A stretch of 64,000 nt of DNA, taken from assembly GCA_048013815.1 (NCBI GenBank), contig CM106585.1:2232001-2296000 (forward strand). Reading direction: 5' to 3'. This stretch comes from Setoptus koraiensis (lineage: Eukaryota; Arthropoda). Of the stretch, positions 1-13,700 are shown one piece after another; position 1 is the stretch's first letter, and every line of letters begins with the position of its first letter. Below the pieces are notes generated by a model that saw only the letters and a program-made list of their open reading frames with translations, searched no databases and was not told the DNA's origin. Position numbers and translations under genes: made by a program.

Positions 1-1058
1 CGGGCCAATTCTTCGTTGTTTTGTCCGACGTCGCTGTCAGTGGCCTCCATCAAGGCGCCTTGCTTTTGTTGTTGACCAGAGGCCGGATGGTTCAAACGAT
101 ATCGGCTGGCCCCGAATCTGTTTGCAAATCGATTCGGTTGTTGTTGATGGACTAATGGATTCGAGGACGGACGATAATGACGATCTCGCACTGATTGTGA
201 TGTAGCTCGCGATATATTTGCCGCTCTTGGTTGCAAATGAACACCCGGCGCTGCCACAGCCGATGAGGTTGATGCCAGATCCGCTTCTATGATAGAGGAA
301 TCATCTACACCTTCTCGGTCCCCTCTGTTGCCACTTGCACCCCTCGAAGCTGGCCGCCTGAGTAGATTGGATTGCAGAGGTGGCGACATGGGCGACCGTA
401 TACTATTTTTCACTCTGTTCAATTCATTGGTACCTGAAGATGATGCGTCATATTCGCAGCTCTCACTATCCGGATCGCTTGGTGCATTTTTAATCTTAAC
501 TAAAGGCATCTCTTGAGTAGCTTTCAGAATGCTTTGTGATACCGAAGGGGCGCTTTTTTGCGACACTGCCTGCTGCTCTTGTTGTTGTTTTTGTTGCAAT
601 TCGTCCTGAGTTAGTCGACCCAAAACATAATACGTCTCCATATTTCCCTTGCCCTTCACTGAGATGACGCCACGATACTTCAATTTGAAGCCGCTCTCCA
701 TCAAAATATTGGCCGAATTCTTAGGCACTTGTATCATGTCGTAAGTTCCGGTGGAATCCATACGCGACGCCTCATTGACTGTGTCACCCCATATATCAAA
801 AACAGGCTTCTTAGCACCAATGACACCACCAACAAGAGGTCCGTGTGATATGCCCACGCGCATTATAAAATTGTTGAATGAATGTAAATTGACATCATCC
901 AAAGCCTGTTTTAGGGCTATTGCGAAATCACAGCAAACACTTAAATGATAGTTGGCACCCTTGTCCTGATCGCGTGGATTCAAGCCACAAGCTGCTAGAT
1001 AAGTGCTTGAAATAGTTTTAACTTTTTCCACACTCAGGAATCTCTCATCATCGAGGAT
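1..1058 (-). CDS. Ac78C: Adenylyl cyclase exon 16 (partial): rest of C2a and C-terminal tail
   Basis: Open to the window edge. C2a continues with [55 protein letters not shown] and [15 protein letters not shown]. These supply the ATP-purine-binding Lys and Asp and the transition-state Asn and Arg. After YYVLGR comes a tail of more than 200 residues rich in Gln, Ser and Arg, with poly-Gln, lacking any domain I recognise. No stop codon is reached in the window. Confidence 0.95.
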   Translation of the reverse strand, partial: MLDDERFLSVEKVKTISSTYLAACGLNPRDQDKGANYHLSVCCDFAIALKQALDDVNLHSFNNFIMRVGISHGPLVGGVIGAKKPVFDIWGDTVNEASRMDSTGTYDMIQVPKNSANILMESGFKLKYRGVISVKGKGNMETYYVLGRLTQDELQQKQQQEQQAVSQKSAPSVSQSILKATQEMPLVKIKNAPSDPDSESCEYDASSSGTNELNRVKNSIRSPMSPPLQSNLLRRPASRGASGNRGDREGVDDSSIIEADLASTSSAVAAPGVHLQPRAANISRATSQSVRDRHYRPSSNPLVHQQQPNRFANRFGASRYRLNHPASGQQQKQGALMEATDSDVGQNNEELA

Positions 1059-4000
1059 CTGAACAAATCAACAATTATGGGGCATAGAGGAAAGACAGTT
1101 AGATTTGAAGTAAAAATATTTTGGAATCGCATATATGATTATTGTTCTCTACTTACCTGATCAAAGTCAAATATTATCTCGTTCAGCAGACGGATGCATT
1201 CCATGCCATTGTTGACATCTTCGCTGTAAAAATTGGAAAAGTTCGGTATGGATGCAAACAACACTGCAACGCATGGATAAGACTTGGCATACAATTCCTG
1301 AATGCACAATTGTTTGATATTCATTTAGAAATTCATTTAGAGAGCAAGATTAGTTATGTAACTAGTGATATATAAATTTGCGGTGCAGAATATCATCTAT
1401 GTAAAATACTAACATCATTGTTGCGGTCGTTGTGCAAGAAATGTGTGGCCACATGGTCGGGTAAGATATTCTCTAGCAATTGAGTATTATAATGCCTGAG
1501 CTCTCTCATGTCTTGGAGCTCCTTCTGAGCTTGTAATTTCCACAGAAAATCCAACCTTGATACTCGCTCGGTCTACCATTACATGCGAAGAAACAAAGGA
1601 AGCGATTAGTTCAGGGTTACAGTGTTATTCAATCAACGGATAAAAATGTCCGAAAGATCTTTTTCTACTCACCAGTCTGCAATGATAAATCACCACAACC
1701 ATATACAGCGCTATCAATAGAAGTAACTTTGGCTTTATTTGTCTATCACATAATCTGCAAACAATGGACAAAAAACAATTCGAGTGATTAATTAATCATG
1801 ATGCAAGAATTGATTATTGTAGTTTTTATTGGGAATAGATCAATGGAAAACGAAAAAAAGCTGGAACAAAAGATTATTTTCTTACCTTATTTTGAGTGGT
1901 GAACTGGACGGTATTAAGTGGTATCTTTGCAATAATTGCTCTATCGTTGTCTCGATAGAGTTCTCTTCAAAAGAGATAATTGGACAAATGCTTTGATCAT
2001 AGTCCACACTGAACATTGACCAATAGCCTATAGGCACTTTAGTTTGATCTAAATGATGATCAAATGAAGAGTTTACTCCGTTGGCACTGTTGTTAACTTG
2101 CAGCCAGTGATGCTGATTCATTATGGACATATGACTGTAAACATAGTCAACAAAAAATACATAAGCCACTGCCATTCCAACTAATAGAAAAAGTTTCAAT
2201 AAGTAGCTTGATTTGAGGAATGAGGCCAAAGCAATGAGCGCCAGCAATAAACAAAATACGAAGTTCTGTTTGATTTTTAACAAGGATACAAATTAATGAT
2301 TAATTAGTTTAAGCAAATGAATTGCGATATATGCTGTTGGTTTACAGCATATATTCATATTGTGACAAATTTAACACAAAATCACCATCAGAAAAAGATA
2401 ATATTACCTGTGGATGGAAACATTGTTGATCGTATTCAGACCAGTTATCTTGAGTAATCTCCACAGGAGGCCCATCGTGAGTTGTGGTTGATTGATTGTG
2501 GCTCAGATCAACAGGTGACTTGGAGCGACAGGAGAACTAGAGATGCACAATGTTGTTAGTTATTGCTATAACAGAAAATATTATTAGAAAATAAACTGAA
2601 CTGTGAACTTACTTGATTGATGAACGTCGAACCAACAGATATTATCAGAATAAGTGTGAATGTGAACAAGTTTCTAATCATTAGATTCCTGTCAAACTGA
2701 GACCAACAGCCAATCATTCTTTTAAATAGCGGGCCACAATAATAGATCAGACCATGGTTTGATTGATTAACTAATTGGTCACTGAGAGATGCACATCCAT
2801 CCAGATCTGGTACCTCCCGATTGTTTGCTTTAACATTATTGAATTGTATTGTTGTAATGTCATTTCTGTCTTGCTGAATCATTGATTGATCTTGAATGTT
2901 ATTCATTTTAACAGTGCCACCACGGTTATAGCGTGAATTATACTTTTTCATCATTGAATTACTAGATTTATCACGGTTGACATGTTCTGGCATATAATGG
3001 CCGCCATTGTACAAAATTGAATCCAATATAGTGCCACTCACCAATACAAACAATATAAAACTAATTAAGGCCACTATTTTAATCGATTGCAATGAAAAAG
3101 ACACACCTAATAGGCTAATTATGGCTATAAATATCCAGATAATAAATATACAAACAATGTTGCTCTTGTTGGCTGTGTCGCCTATCTGACAATAGGTCTG
3201 CTCTAGAGCCTGAGATTTGAATGCCAACGATATCCATGTGAGATGTTCTTTTATCATACGACGACTATATTCCGCCTCAATAGAATGATCGCTCAATTGT
3301 TCACTGTGGCCGCCGGCTGACAATTGTTGATTGTTGCCCGTTGTCGACCTGATATTATTCAATCTGAGCCTCTGCGACAGCATCGATTGTTTTCTACTAA
3401 CGATTTGTCTCTGTTTCCTCTGCTTCTTCCGGTTTTGTTGGTTCCTCTTTTTCTTGATTATCCTCAGCCAAAGAGTGTGCGCAAATTGACCCAAATAGGT
3501 CCTACTTCTCCTATTTTGTTGTTGCTGCTGTTGTTGTCGTTTAATTATCATGGCACTCGGATAAATGTCAATCGTTGGCCCTTTTATCGCTTTTGTCTGC
3601 GTGTCAGTCGCAATGGCGACCCCGTCAGAAGTTGAATTATCGTTATTATTAATTGCATCGGTACGGCGAGCAGTATTATGCATGTCATCAGCGCGTTCTT
3701 CATCAACATTGGTATCGTTGTCGCGATCGTTATTGCCGGTATATTGACTGTGACAAACACTTGCTTCTTTGCTTCTTTCGCTGTGATCGCTCGCCTCTAG
3801 GATATTATCCATTTCCGGTAATTTGCAAGCAGTAGCAGTTGTTTGTTTGTCACCAGCACAAGCAGCATGCACACTTGACGATGAGCGATTATTTGTTTGG
3901 GGCACAAGGGCACTTGTTGTTGTAGTTGATTGTCCTTGGTTTGGTTGCTGACAGTTGGTTTGCACCAACTGATTGGCCAGATCAATGCAAACTGAATTAC

Positions 4001-7000
4001 TCATCGACGGTATTCTATTAATAGTGGCTGTCCTTGCTTTACCACTGGCAGCATCATCATTGTCATTTACCAATATCGTTGTTGTTGTTGGTAGTTGCCT
4101 TGAAGGCGACGATTTATCTCGTCGATTTATCTTTGTCCAATTGCGCCAACTTTTTTGTCTACGTATGCGACCTTCGCTGTCGCTCACACCATCAATTATC
4201 GATTTGTTATCATTGTTGTTAGTATTGGTACCGCACGATTCAACCGATTGAGCACGATAATCTTGCGATAGCAACCGAAGTCGACGCGAAACTTGTTTCC
4301 GGTCAGCATCTGCAACAATGTTTTTCTGTTTGTTGATGTTGTCTCGCTCAACCAAATCATTTGAGACACATCTACCCAAGGGCAAGTCTAAAATCTTTGT
4401 TGTGGCACACTGTCCAGTGGGCACTGATGACTTTTGTCTAGCTGATCTGGCTTCTTTACTTGGGCCACCGGAAGAAGCGTCCTTGCCGGAAGTAGCGTCT
4501 GCCGTTGTGGCAATTGTGGGATCTGTGCGGCGCAAAAGTTTATTGGTGCAAGCGGTTGCCAATGGCGACACCATAAAACTTCTATTGTTATACATTTGAC
4601 GTTTTGCCTTTCTAATACCCAGCACCTTTGTTGTTATGGTTGAAGTATTATCAACACTGTCAGTGGTTGGGCTGCATGATAACGGAGCACCAGATAAAAT
4701 GGCCTCTTTGGAGCCCCCTGTCGTTGTGTTTGTGGCGCTGTTTGCCGGCGAATATCGACGCTTCGATTGGCTATTGGTGTGGGCTAAATATGGTGTTATA
4801 GAGACCCCGCTAAATGATGCATGCTGGCTTGTCATTTCCGGTTGAATAGTGTCATTAATAGATGGCGCGGCAATTCCGTCCTCGAACATGTAGCCCTGGT
4901 TGTTTTCGTGTAGCTGCACGTCGTTGTTTATAATGACATTTTCATTATTTTATTACACGTAATAATGTTATATCACAATGTTACGGAATGTTAAAGATAG
5001 AGGGCGAGAGACATTTTTGAAATGTTGTTGCTGTTGTTATTTGTTTGCCTCAACAGCACAAGTGTTTAGTTTTTCAAGTTGCATCATTATTGTTTTATCC
5101 GTTGGCTACTCGCCGGTCACAGAGTGACACAACGTGCACCGACGAAAACAACTTGGCAACATTTGTGGGCCACTCGACGCGGGGCCCAAGTGGGTGCCCC
5201 GCTACTTACATTTTTGAAGGGTATCTCCGGCTTCCAAAAGTTGCCCTCTGGATCGTCGTCTTCGTCGTTGGAATCGTCGTCGTCGTCGTCGTCGGTGTTG
5301 CTGCTACTAGTAGGGCCACTATTGCTGTCAGCAATGGCGGCATGCGCATTATTTTGGTTATTATTATTATTATCATTATTTGTATCTGTGTCACTATTGG
5401 TTGCTTGCGTTGCAAATTCATCATTAGATGGCGCTGGCGACGGCATATATGATGAGGGGCGCCACTTATTATTAGATGCGATCATACCTGATGGCGGTGA
5501 CATTGTGGCACTGTCGCCAGAGGATAACGACCGAGACAAACAAGAAGACTTTGTCCTAATGTTGTCTACTAATCCGTTATCTTGGCTACTACAGGTAGGT
5601 GGCCCTAATGACCGACACGTCGTATCACTATTGGTGACTTTATTGGCTCGGTGTGGGCTGGTTGCCGATGGCGACTCATTAGTGACGTCGTTGTCACTAA
5701 CGGTGACACTATGATTAATTGGAGCGTCGTTGTTGTTGCTCACAAGATCAATGCTTGAGTGGGTTATGGTTGGCGCTGGCTGTGACAACGTTTGACCGAA
5801 ATGGTTTTCCGTTTTGCTCAACCCACTGGCAGTGTGTTTATCATGGCTGCAAGGCAAATCATTATCCGTTGTTGGTATATTGTTTGTGTTTGGCTCTGTA
5901 ACGGATAATGATGTTTGTGGCGAGGGCCTCTTTTTCAGCGCTTTCAACGCTATGTCTGACGACAACTTTTTATCAGTGATGTCCGCTGATGTTTTGGCGC
6001 CCATTATGGCCACACTATTTGGAGATAAGTTGTTTTTGTCGGTGGTGGCAGGGCTATCGTTGCTGTTGGTGCGCTTGTTGTGATGCTGCCGTTTTCGCGT
6101 TGACCGTGATTTAGAATGACTGTGCTGCTGATTATACTGCTGGTTGATGTTGTAACATGTGGGCTCTTGTTGTTTTATGAAATACGTCTCAACGCCCATT
6201 TGTCTGAGATAACTGTCGCGGGTCTGACCATCGCTGGGCTCCACTTCGTACAAGCCACAAAGATTGTCTAAGGTGGCGCGGGTTACATGCACACGACCCG
6301 CCAAACCGCCTGATTCCATGTGATTGGCGAGAGTGACATCGTTGCTCCATACATCAAATTGCCACTTACGTAAGCCTGTTAACATTGAATAGTCAGTTTG
6401 GTTAAAATTGAGAGTTAAGTTTAAATAATGACAATTTAATTCCAGTGACGGACTCTTTGAATCTTTACAGTTCGGTATGACAACAACATTGTCATTTAGT
6501 CAGTATCATCAGATAGTATGATTCAGACTGAATGACAAGACAAAGTTAGCCAGCCAGCCAGCTTCCGTCGACGACTAACCCCAGATCGCGAAAACAACAA
6601 AGACAAAGACAACCGTTCAATCGATTTTATTTCGATAAATATTGTTGCTATGTGCAACTGTAAATGATTATTGCAAAAAACTGCGGTTGCGTGCTAGCTA
6701 CTTCCGGTTAAATACTCTACACTGAAATGCACTATCTAATTTATCCAATCATTCAATTCAGTGCGCATTCCAGTGGCCAACGATTTATTCCACAACAGCC
6801 ATAGCTCGACGATGCGAAAAACAAACAATAGGCAACGGCCTGGTTTTGCTCCGCATAATCTTACTTGGGTTGTTATGGCCAAAATCAAAATATCACATTG
6901 CAAGTGCAACTGTTACCCACTCGTTTTAATTGTCGCAAACTTGGCTTGTGTCCCTTTCTGTTTCTATTTAGTTTGCACTGATCAGCACACTTGGATGGAC

Positions 7001-7674
7001 TTGGATATTATTATATTATAATGGAATTGAATTAGAATCATGCGACCATGACAAACAAGTTAACTTGAATAACTTTGAATAACAATCGAGTCTCGACGCA
7101 ACTACTCGGCAGCGGCAGCGACAATCAAAGCCATAACAGCGTCCAAAGAATGTATAACAATAGCTTACGTAACATGGTACACGTATTTCACGTGACATCA
7201 AACAATTGGCGCAATTCTTCTATTTTGTTGCTCCACTTTTTCTGTTGTTTTTGTTGATGTTGATGTTGCTGGCTGGCTGGCTGGCTAGCTCGCTAGTTTT
7301 GCCCGCAAACAAGCAAAAAGCCATTGGGGCGCATCGTTGCATCCACTGATATTAGCTCGCGGCTCTCAAGGCCGCCAAATCAATATCATATGAGCAGGCT
7401 CGATGATATTGATGATGTCGTAAGCTTGGCCATTGCAACAAAGACAATATGTCAACTCGACACCAGTGCTGGCATGCAAACAAAGACAACGCTGGCTGTG
7501 AGCTCAAGATGATAAAACTCAATCAGCGAGTGACGTTGACGTGAGATAGTGTTAGATTGTGTCCACGTCATTATGCAACGTCATTATGTCACCAGCTCTC
7601 TAGCACACATTGCGAGCTGCCAATCCGGAAGTTTGGCCATTGTTGGCGATAACAACAATGACAACAACAACAGC

Positions 7675-7738
<64 letters not shown>

Positions 7739-10700
7739 CAACATAAACATGGACAAATTGCAACTGCCGTCATGCACGGCTTAACTGGTTGTATCTCAAT
7801 CGTGGGGTCCCCGGCGATCCCTGGCAAGCGACTCGCTGGCAATAATTGGTTGGCTATGTGAACGTGCCATTATCGACTCATACTCATCATCATCATACTA
7901 GCAGCTCGCTTGGTCTCGCTAATTGGTAGTAGTAAGTTAACATGATTGCATTTGATGATTGTCAGCTGATCGGGGTATCGATATACGGGTGCTTATACAT
8001 ATATTTTCCAAGGGGGCCCACTGGCTGCAAAATGTATGTCCAGTGCCAACAAAGTCCAATGCTTGCGTCACAATCTATTCTCATGTGATATTACGGCATA
8101 ATGTCACGTTGCAAGGCTGTCAACATTGGTTAGTTGGCAGTAACCCGTAATTACCCCCTATTGTATGCGCGATACAATATTCACGCGCAAATCTAAACAA
8201 ATCAGAGCCAATGGCAAATCAGACTGAATAGTCAAATAAATCACCCGTTATCCGATAGTCGCTGACCGCCAGCTCGGGCTAATTTTCGGCTCGCTTCGTT
8301 GGCTCTCATCCCTTTCACAGTCAGTTAGATCGTCGTCGATCTAATTAATAGTTTAGTGATACTTTAGTCGACTTACCTAATACGCCGCATAATACCGATC
8401 CGCTATGAATACCTATGCGCATGTTCAGCTCGAAATTGGTCTTTTGTCTGACGCGTCTTTATATATACAATAAACACAATTACATTGCCACGTAGTGTGC
8501 GTGTGATAATGATCATTTAGGCCCAGTAACGATATTGAGAATGAAGCGGATAAGAGAGATTGCCGTTTACCGGAAGTAAGAGGTTGTCAGATGAGTGTTG
8601 GGCAGAAACGGTTATGTGATAGAGAGTCATTTCAGAGAGTTATCCGCTTTTGGTTATACGTGCCATGCAATTATGCATCATGCAACAAAGACATTGTGTA
8701 TGTGATGATATTATCTCTATACGTAATGTTACACTTAATGACGATAGCTGCAAATAATTGACAAGTTGCATGTTGCACGTGCAAACGCAAAGGTATGCCA
8801 ATTGTGCACGTGCAAATTGAATTGTTTTTGACGCAAATGAAGAAAACAATTTTATCTGCTGTCATGCTGAACTTGGTGTGAAATCAATGAGCAAGCTGAG
8901 AAAATCGAGGGGCCTCAAACGAGCGAGCAACCATTGCAATCGTGCAATCGCCTTATCAATCAAATTGCTGCCCGTGTTGCAATTATCGGTTTAGCTGATA
9001 GTAGCCGTCTCGCTGAGATGGTAGAGATAGGAAATATACAAATGTACTCTCTTCAACATTCGAAACCGAAACAAGCGGTTACACACGTTCGGCTACACTT
9101 TCAGAGCTACAGTAGCTCTGATTAATTCACAGAAATTCTAAAGTAAAAGCAAAAGTAAAAATAGCTTTTTATTTCGATGAAAAAGGTCACGTCACTAATA
9201 TATTTCGAGGCTAATATATTGCTGTTAAGAATCAGCAAGCTCTTGTATGGCTCGATGTAAAACAATGAAACAACTCTCAGGTGAATATACACTTTCGAGA
9301 TGCATATTGATGATGGATGCGTGCAAATAGCCGAGTGATTATCGGTGAGCTGACCGAAATAGAGCCGTCACCGATGGTTCAATTCGGTTGAGCGGCTTGC
9401 ATTTGCTTTTGACAGCTCCAGTTGGCAGCCTTTAATCTGGCTTAATTGATTGATCGATTGGTTGCTTTGTTCTCTATCTCAGATTTGGTTTAGCTTGCAG
9501 ATGAGGCCCGTCGTAGGTTGGTTTAGTTTTGTTTGTTTGTGTGCATCTGAGCATGATATTGGCTCGACTAACTAACGTGATTAGCTACTGTGTTGGCTAT
9601 TGTTACTTTAACACTTACTTAATTGCCACTATCATGTGCAGTCCCATTTCGACGCAACATTTTGCGTGGTCCTCGTTCGGTTCTGGCAGACCCGCTGTTA
9701 GGTTAGATGCAGCGGGGATAAAATTAGATAATTTAAGAAAGGTGGTTGAAAATATTAGTGGCAGTTGTTGCATCATGAATGTAATACAAGCACAGGTACT
9801 ATTTGTCAGGATTTGTTACGAGGGCTAAGGTGGGCTTCGGCATACAGACGGTCTGTGTTAGATATGGCAACACAATCACTAATGTGATAACGGACCGTTA
9901 GATATAACGGATATTAAGCAATATTATGCAATATTATGCAATAGGCTTTTATTTGGGCTAAGGGATGTGCTAAAATAGGAGGCCCTGCAAGACTTACCCA
10001 CGCAATAGTAGCAGTCGCCAAGTAGTTTGATACGCAAACATTTGTGTTCCTAAGCCACATGATAATTGTGTTATCCAATTGTGTGTACATAAATGGATGC
10101 GATAATGGCCCCATATGAGCGTATGTCAGATAAATAGGTAAACATGGTAGCATTAAAATATGGCAGTTTTATGGCGTGCACATAACATTGCATTCAGATA
10201 TATTTGACATGGGTTAAACAGACAGATTGTGACAAATAAAAGGTGACGCAATTTTAGGTTGATGCGCATCACAACAGCAAAAATAAACAGACAGATAAAT
10301 GTCATTTTGTTAGTTTGTGTATTGTGCCACTTGTATATCGAATGTTGCCTCGCTGCATCTCGACAGGTAATTTTGCTGTCTCGTCACGAGACTCTCGTGT
10401 CACACAAGTAGATAGCTCAGCTCAAGCAGAGATACAGATAATTTAATCTGTAGCAATCACAATGACACACAGTGAGTTTTGCATGCTCTTAAAGTATCGA
10501 CACACACATTGTTGTTGAGAAAAACAGTAAGTGATAAAATAGACTGAAAGTGATAAATGTAAAGTGGAAACTGACAACCAGAGACGAGCTGAGCTTGTTA
10601 GAGATTGATGATTTACCTGAGCAAGTCGATCAAACCTGGCAAAGAGATCATTCAATAGTTGCACAAGTTCGTGTGCGGAACATTTTGAGGCCAACGCGGT

Positions 10701-13700
10701 AAATCCTTGAATATCGGCAAACAATATGCTGTTAGGTGGAATCCGTTCCGTTGGTTGTGAGTTTGACATTGGTCCGTTTTATTATCGGTTGGTCGGTGGG
10801 TCAAATTCAAAGGGCGAGGGGACAGTGATTTGCGTCGTGCAAACCATGCGATTTTGAGTATAGAGAGAGAGAACACATTAGGAAAGAACATGTTAGTTGT
10901 ATGTTATGTTGAGTCTGTATTGTTGTCGTCGTTGTTTGGTGGTTGTTGGTTGGTGGTTGTTGGTTGGTGGTTGTTGGTTGGTGGTTGCGATCAAAACAGG
11001 TGACACCAAATGGGTCATCATTAGATTAGTAGCTGTGTGAGGGGGCGAGCAAGTTGGTGCTCAACAACAACAACTACTAGTTGTATGTATGCGGACACAA
11101 ACACACAATAGCAACTACTTAAATACCAATAATACCATTTGGTCTGCTGTTCAAATGGGGTCAACATTGCGTGAACTGGCGTTGAATATTGAATTAGGTG
11201 GCTCGAACTGACTGCAGAAATGTTGACGCGCTATCTATTATCGATGGCCATATTTCGAACAGCTTACAGCTTCGCGAATGGGCCAAAAGTCATCTCGTAC
11301 AAATGCCATGATAGAGACTCTCTATTAGAGAGGCCAACAATCGGTTAGCCGATGCTGCAATCGAAGTGCACGCTTGAATCAACTCAGCTCAACTTTTTCA
11401 CACAACAGCGAAACCCTGAACCCATTGAGCCTGGTTATTTCAGGGCATGGTCTTTAGCTTGGAGGTTAGTTGCGCAAAACGTCATTTGCTCGACTCGACA
11501 CTCGTTCGAAGGTTTGTTTGCTCGACTCATATGCATCGTATCAGAAAATTTATCATATTAAACAGTTTCATTCAATCGTCTTCATCTCCGCGCAATCCAA
11601 CGAGAATCGTTAGTTTGATATTCAATGCCGAACTTTCCAAATGTTCCAAAGGGTCGCGTCCGGTTCGATTATTATAATCAGTTCTCATGTCAATCTCTCT
11701 CTCTCTCTCTCTCTCTTTGCATTTGTGCCGAGCTAACGGGCACTAAATCGCGTGCTTCTAATCTCACAATGTTAGCTAAATAAGTTCCCGCTTTGTCCAA
11801 AAAGAGCTCGATACACTTGAACAAATTCAACTGCTTGTTGACGGCTAACGATGAAAAACGTCGGTGCCGCTTCTCCAAGTCAGTCCGATTTCTTGGCAGT
11901 CATTCGTCTATCAAACTTGCGATTGACCACATCTAGATATCGTATACGTATACGAACATGAAACTTTGCGAACCACTCTATGATATCCGCTCTTCTATTG
12001 AAAATCTCTTCCACCAATCTAAATTTAGCTCGCCAGGTAAAGTAAAGGCCAGAGCTTCTAGAGTCTTAATTTGAATTGAAAATTCAGACTGTAGGTCTGA
12101 ATATATTCCAGTAAGACCTCTTACCCCTACCTTGTATCAGTATATGCGACCATCTAGCTCGGAGTATATACATTTCTAATGAAATCTTGTGTGTCTCTCT
12201 GCCTAGCGGAAATGGAGGTCCCTAAAAAAGAGTGAATCTTTCGCTTTTACTCCATTTCCGATAGAGTTGCACGATTTTATTGTCAGTTGAGCAATCAATG
12301 GTTCGAACAAACGATACGGGCAAATCTTTTTCAGCTAGTGAGTCAAACGCACCATCACGACTCGGCTCGAAAACAATTAATTCCAAGACAATTCAGGCAA
12401 ATTTACGCAAAAAACGATAGAATGCACAATTCTCGCATTTATGTTTGCTCGGAAGTTGCTTGCTTGAGTTGCACATTCATGTTTCACTCACATTTCGACG
12501 ACAATGATGAGGCATTCAACAAAACCAACGTACCACAAAACAGCAGCCCAAACAAAACCAAACAAACCTCAGTAAAATGAGCCTCTGATGACTAGCTTAA
12601 TCTCATTGCGCACTTTCTGAGTAGTCAGACGGCGTCTAATAGACGGTGATGCATGTTTTGTTACATTAATGATTAATCTAGAGGCACGAGACTCGAGTAG
12701 ACTGTCTGAAAATCAGAAGATCAGGCAATGTTGACTGGAGGCTCGAGCAAATGACTATTCGAGCAAGCGTACTTACAGCGCGAGCCATTCGAGCAAGTGA
12801 TTTTCAAGCATACGACCGTAATAAGTAATCTATTGCATAATAAATTGCGTTGTCCGGTCGGCACGGGCGCCAACCGCTCACTACGTGCGATGTAGTGCCT
12901 TGTCTGGGTTTTTTATCATTATATCATTATCGTATTAATACATTATCATCCTTTGCAGTCACAGTGGGATAAGAGTGAAAAATGGCCACCAAGTAATGTA
13001 CACGCCATTCAGCAAGCTAGCAAAATTAGTGTAGTAAAAGTATGCACGAATTCTATTAGGCCAATTTTAGACCAGTCAGCTTTTGTTAGCCGAATGCTTT
13101 ATCCGGCCAAGCAAAACCTTTGGGCGTTTCGAACGCACGCGAATTTTCAACTCTATTCCCATACACACAACGACAAAACAACGACCTAATTAGATTATTT
13201 TGGGGCCCCAAAAATCTAAATCTAACTTAATTAATTCTTGTTGGCACTATTGCACCATGCTCCAATACTATGTGACTACTCTAATTTTAGAGCATAGGTT
13301 GTGCGTTATCCGCCGTCACTACTCACTAGGGTGATGCATCAGTTTGAGCATAGCTAATTAGATAAAATAGCCATGCAAAGCTGGCCTGTTCTGTTGTCTG
13401 GGTCCGGTCGATTCAATTCGATTCGCACAAATACATCATTGCCAGTCTATTGCATTCCCGCAACTGCCAACATGAATATACACAGCAAGCAGAGGCGGAC
13501 ACCGTTTCTCTGGCGATAGAAAAAGCATGAATAAAATTCAATTACAGTGCCAATCTTGTAATACAGAATGATCATCATTGATCTAAAGTGACACAATTCC
13601 ACCGAACCGAGCTGACAGCGGCTCTAAATACTCAATTTAGCTCTGCTGTAAGTCGAGCAAAAGGTGAACAATCCATATATCAAATATATTTGTGCCTAGC

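Noticed and set aside
1142-1375. 77-codon plus ORF
   Set aside because: Mirror of the C2a exon 15 of the cyclase on the opposite strand.
5079-5714. 211-codon plus-strand ORF rich in Ser and Leu
   Set aside because: It is antisense to cyclase exon 9, whose frame is conserved. The ORF is open only because the complementary strand has few stops.
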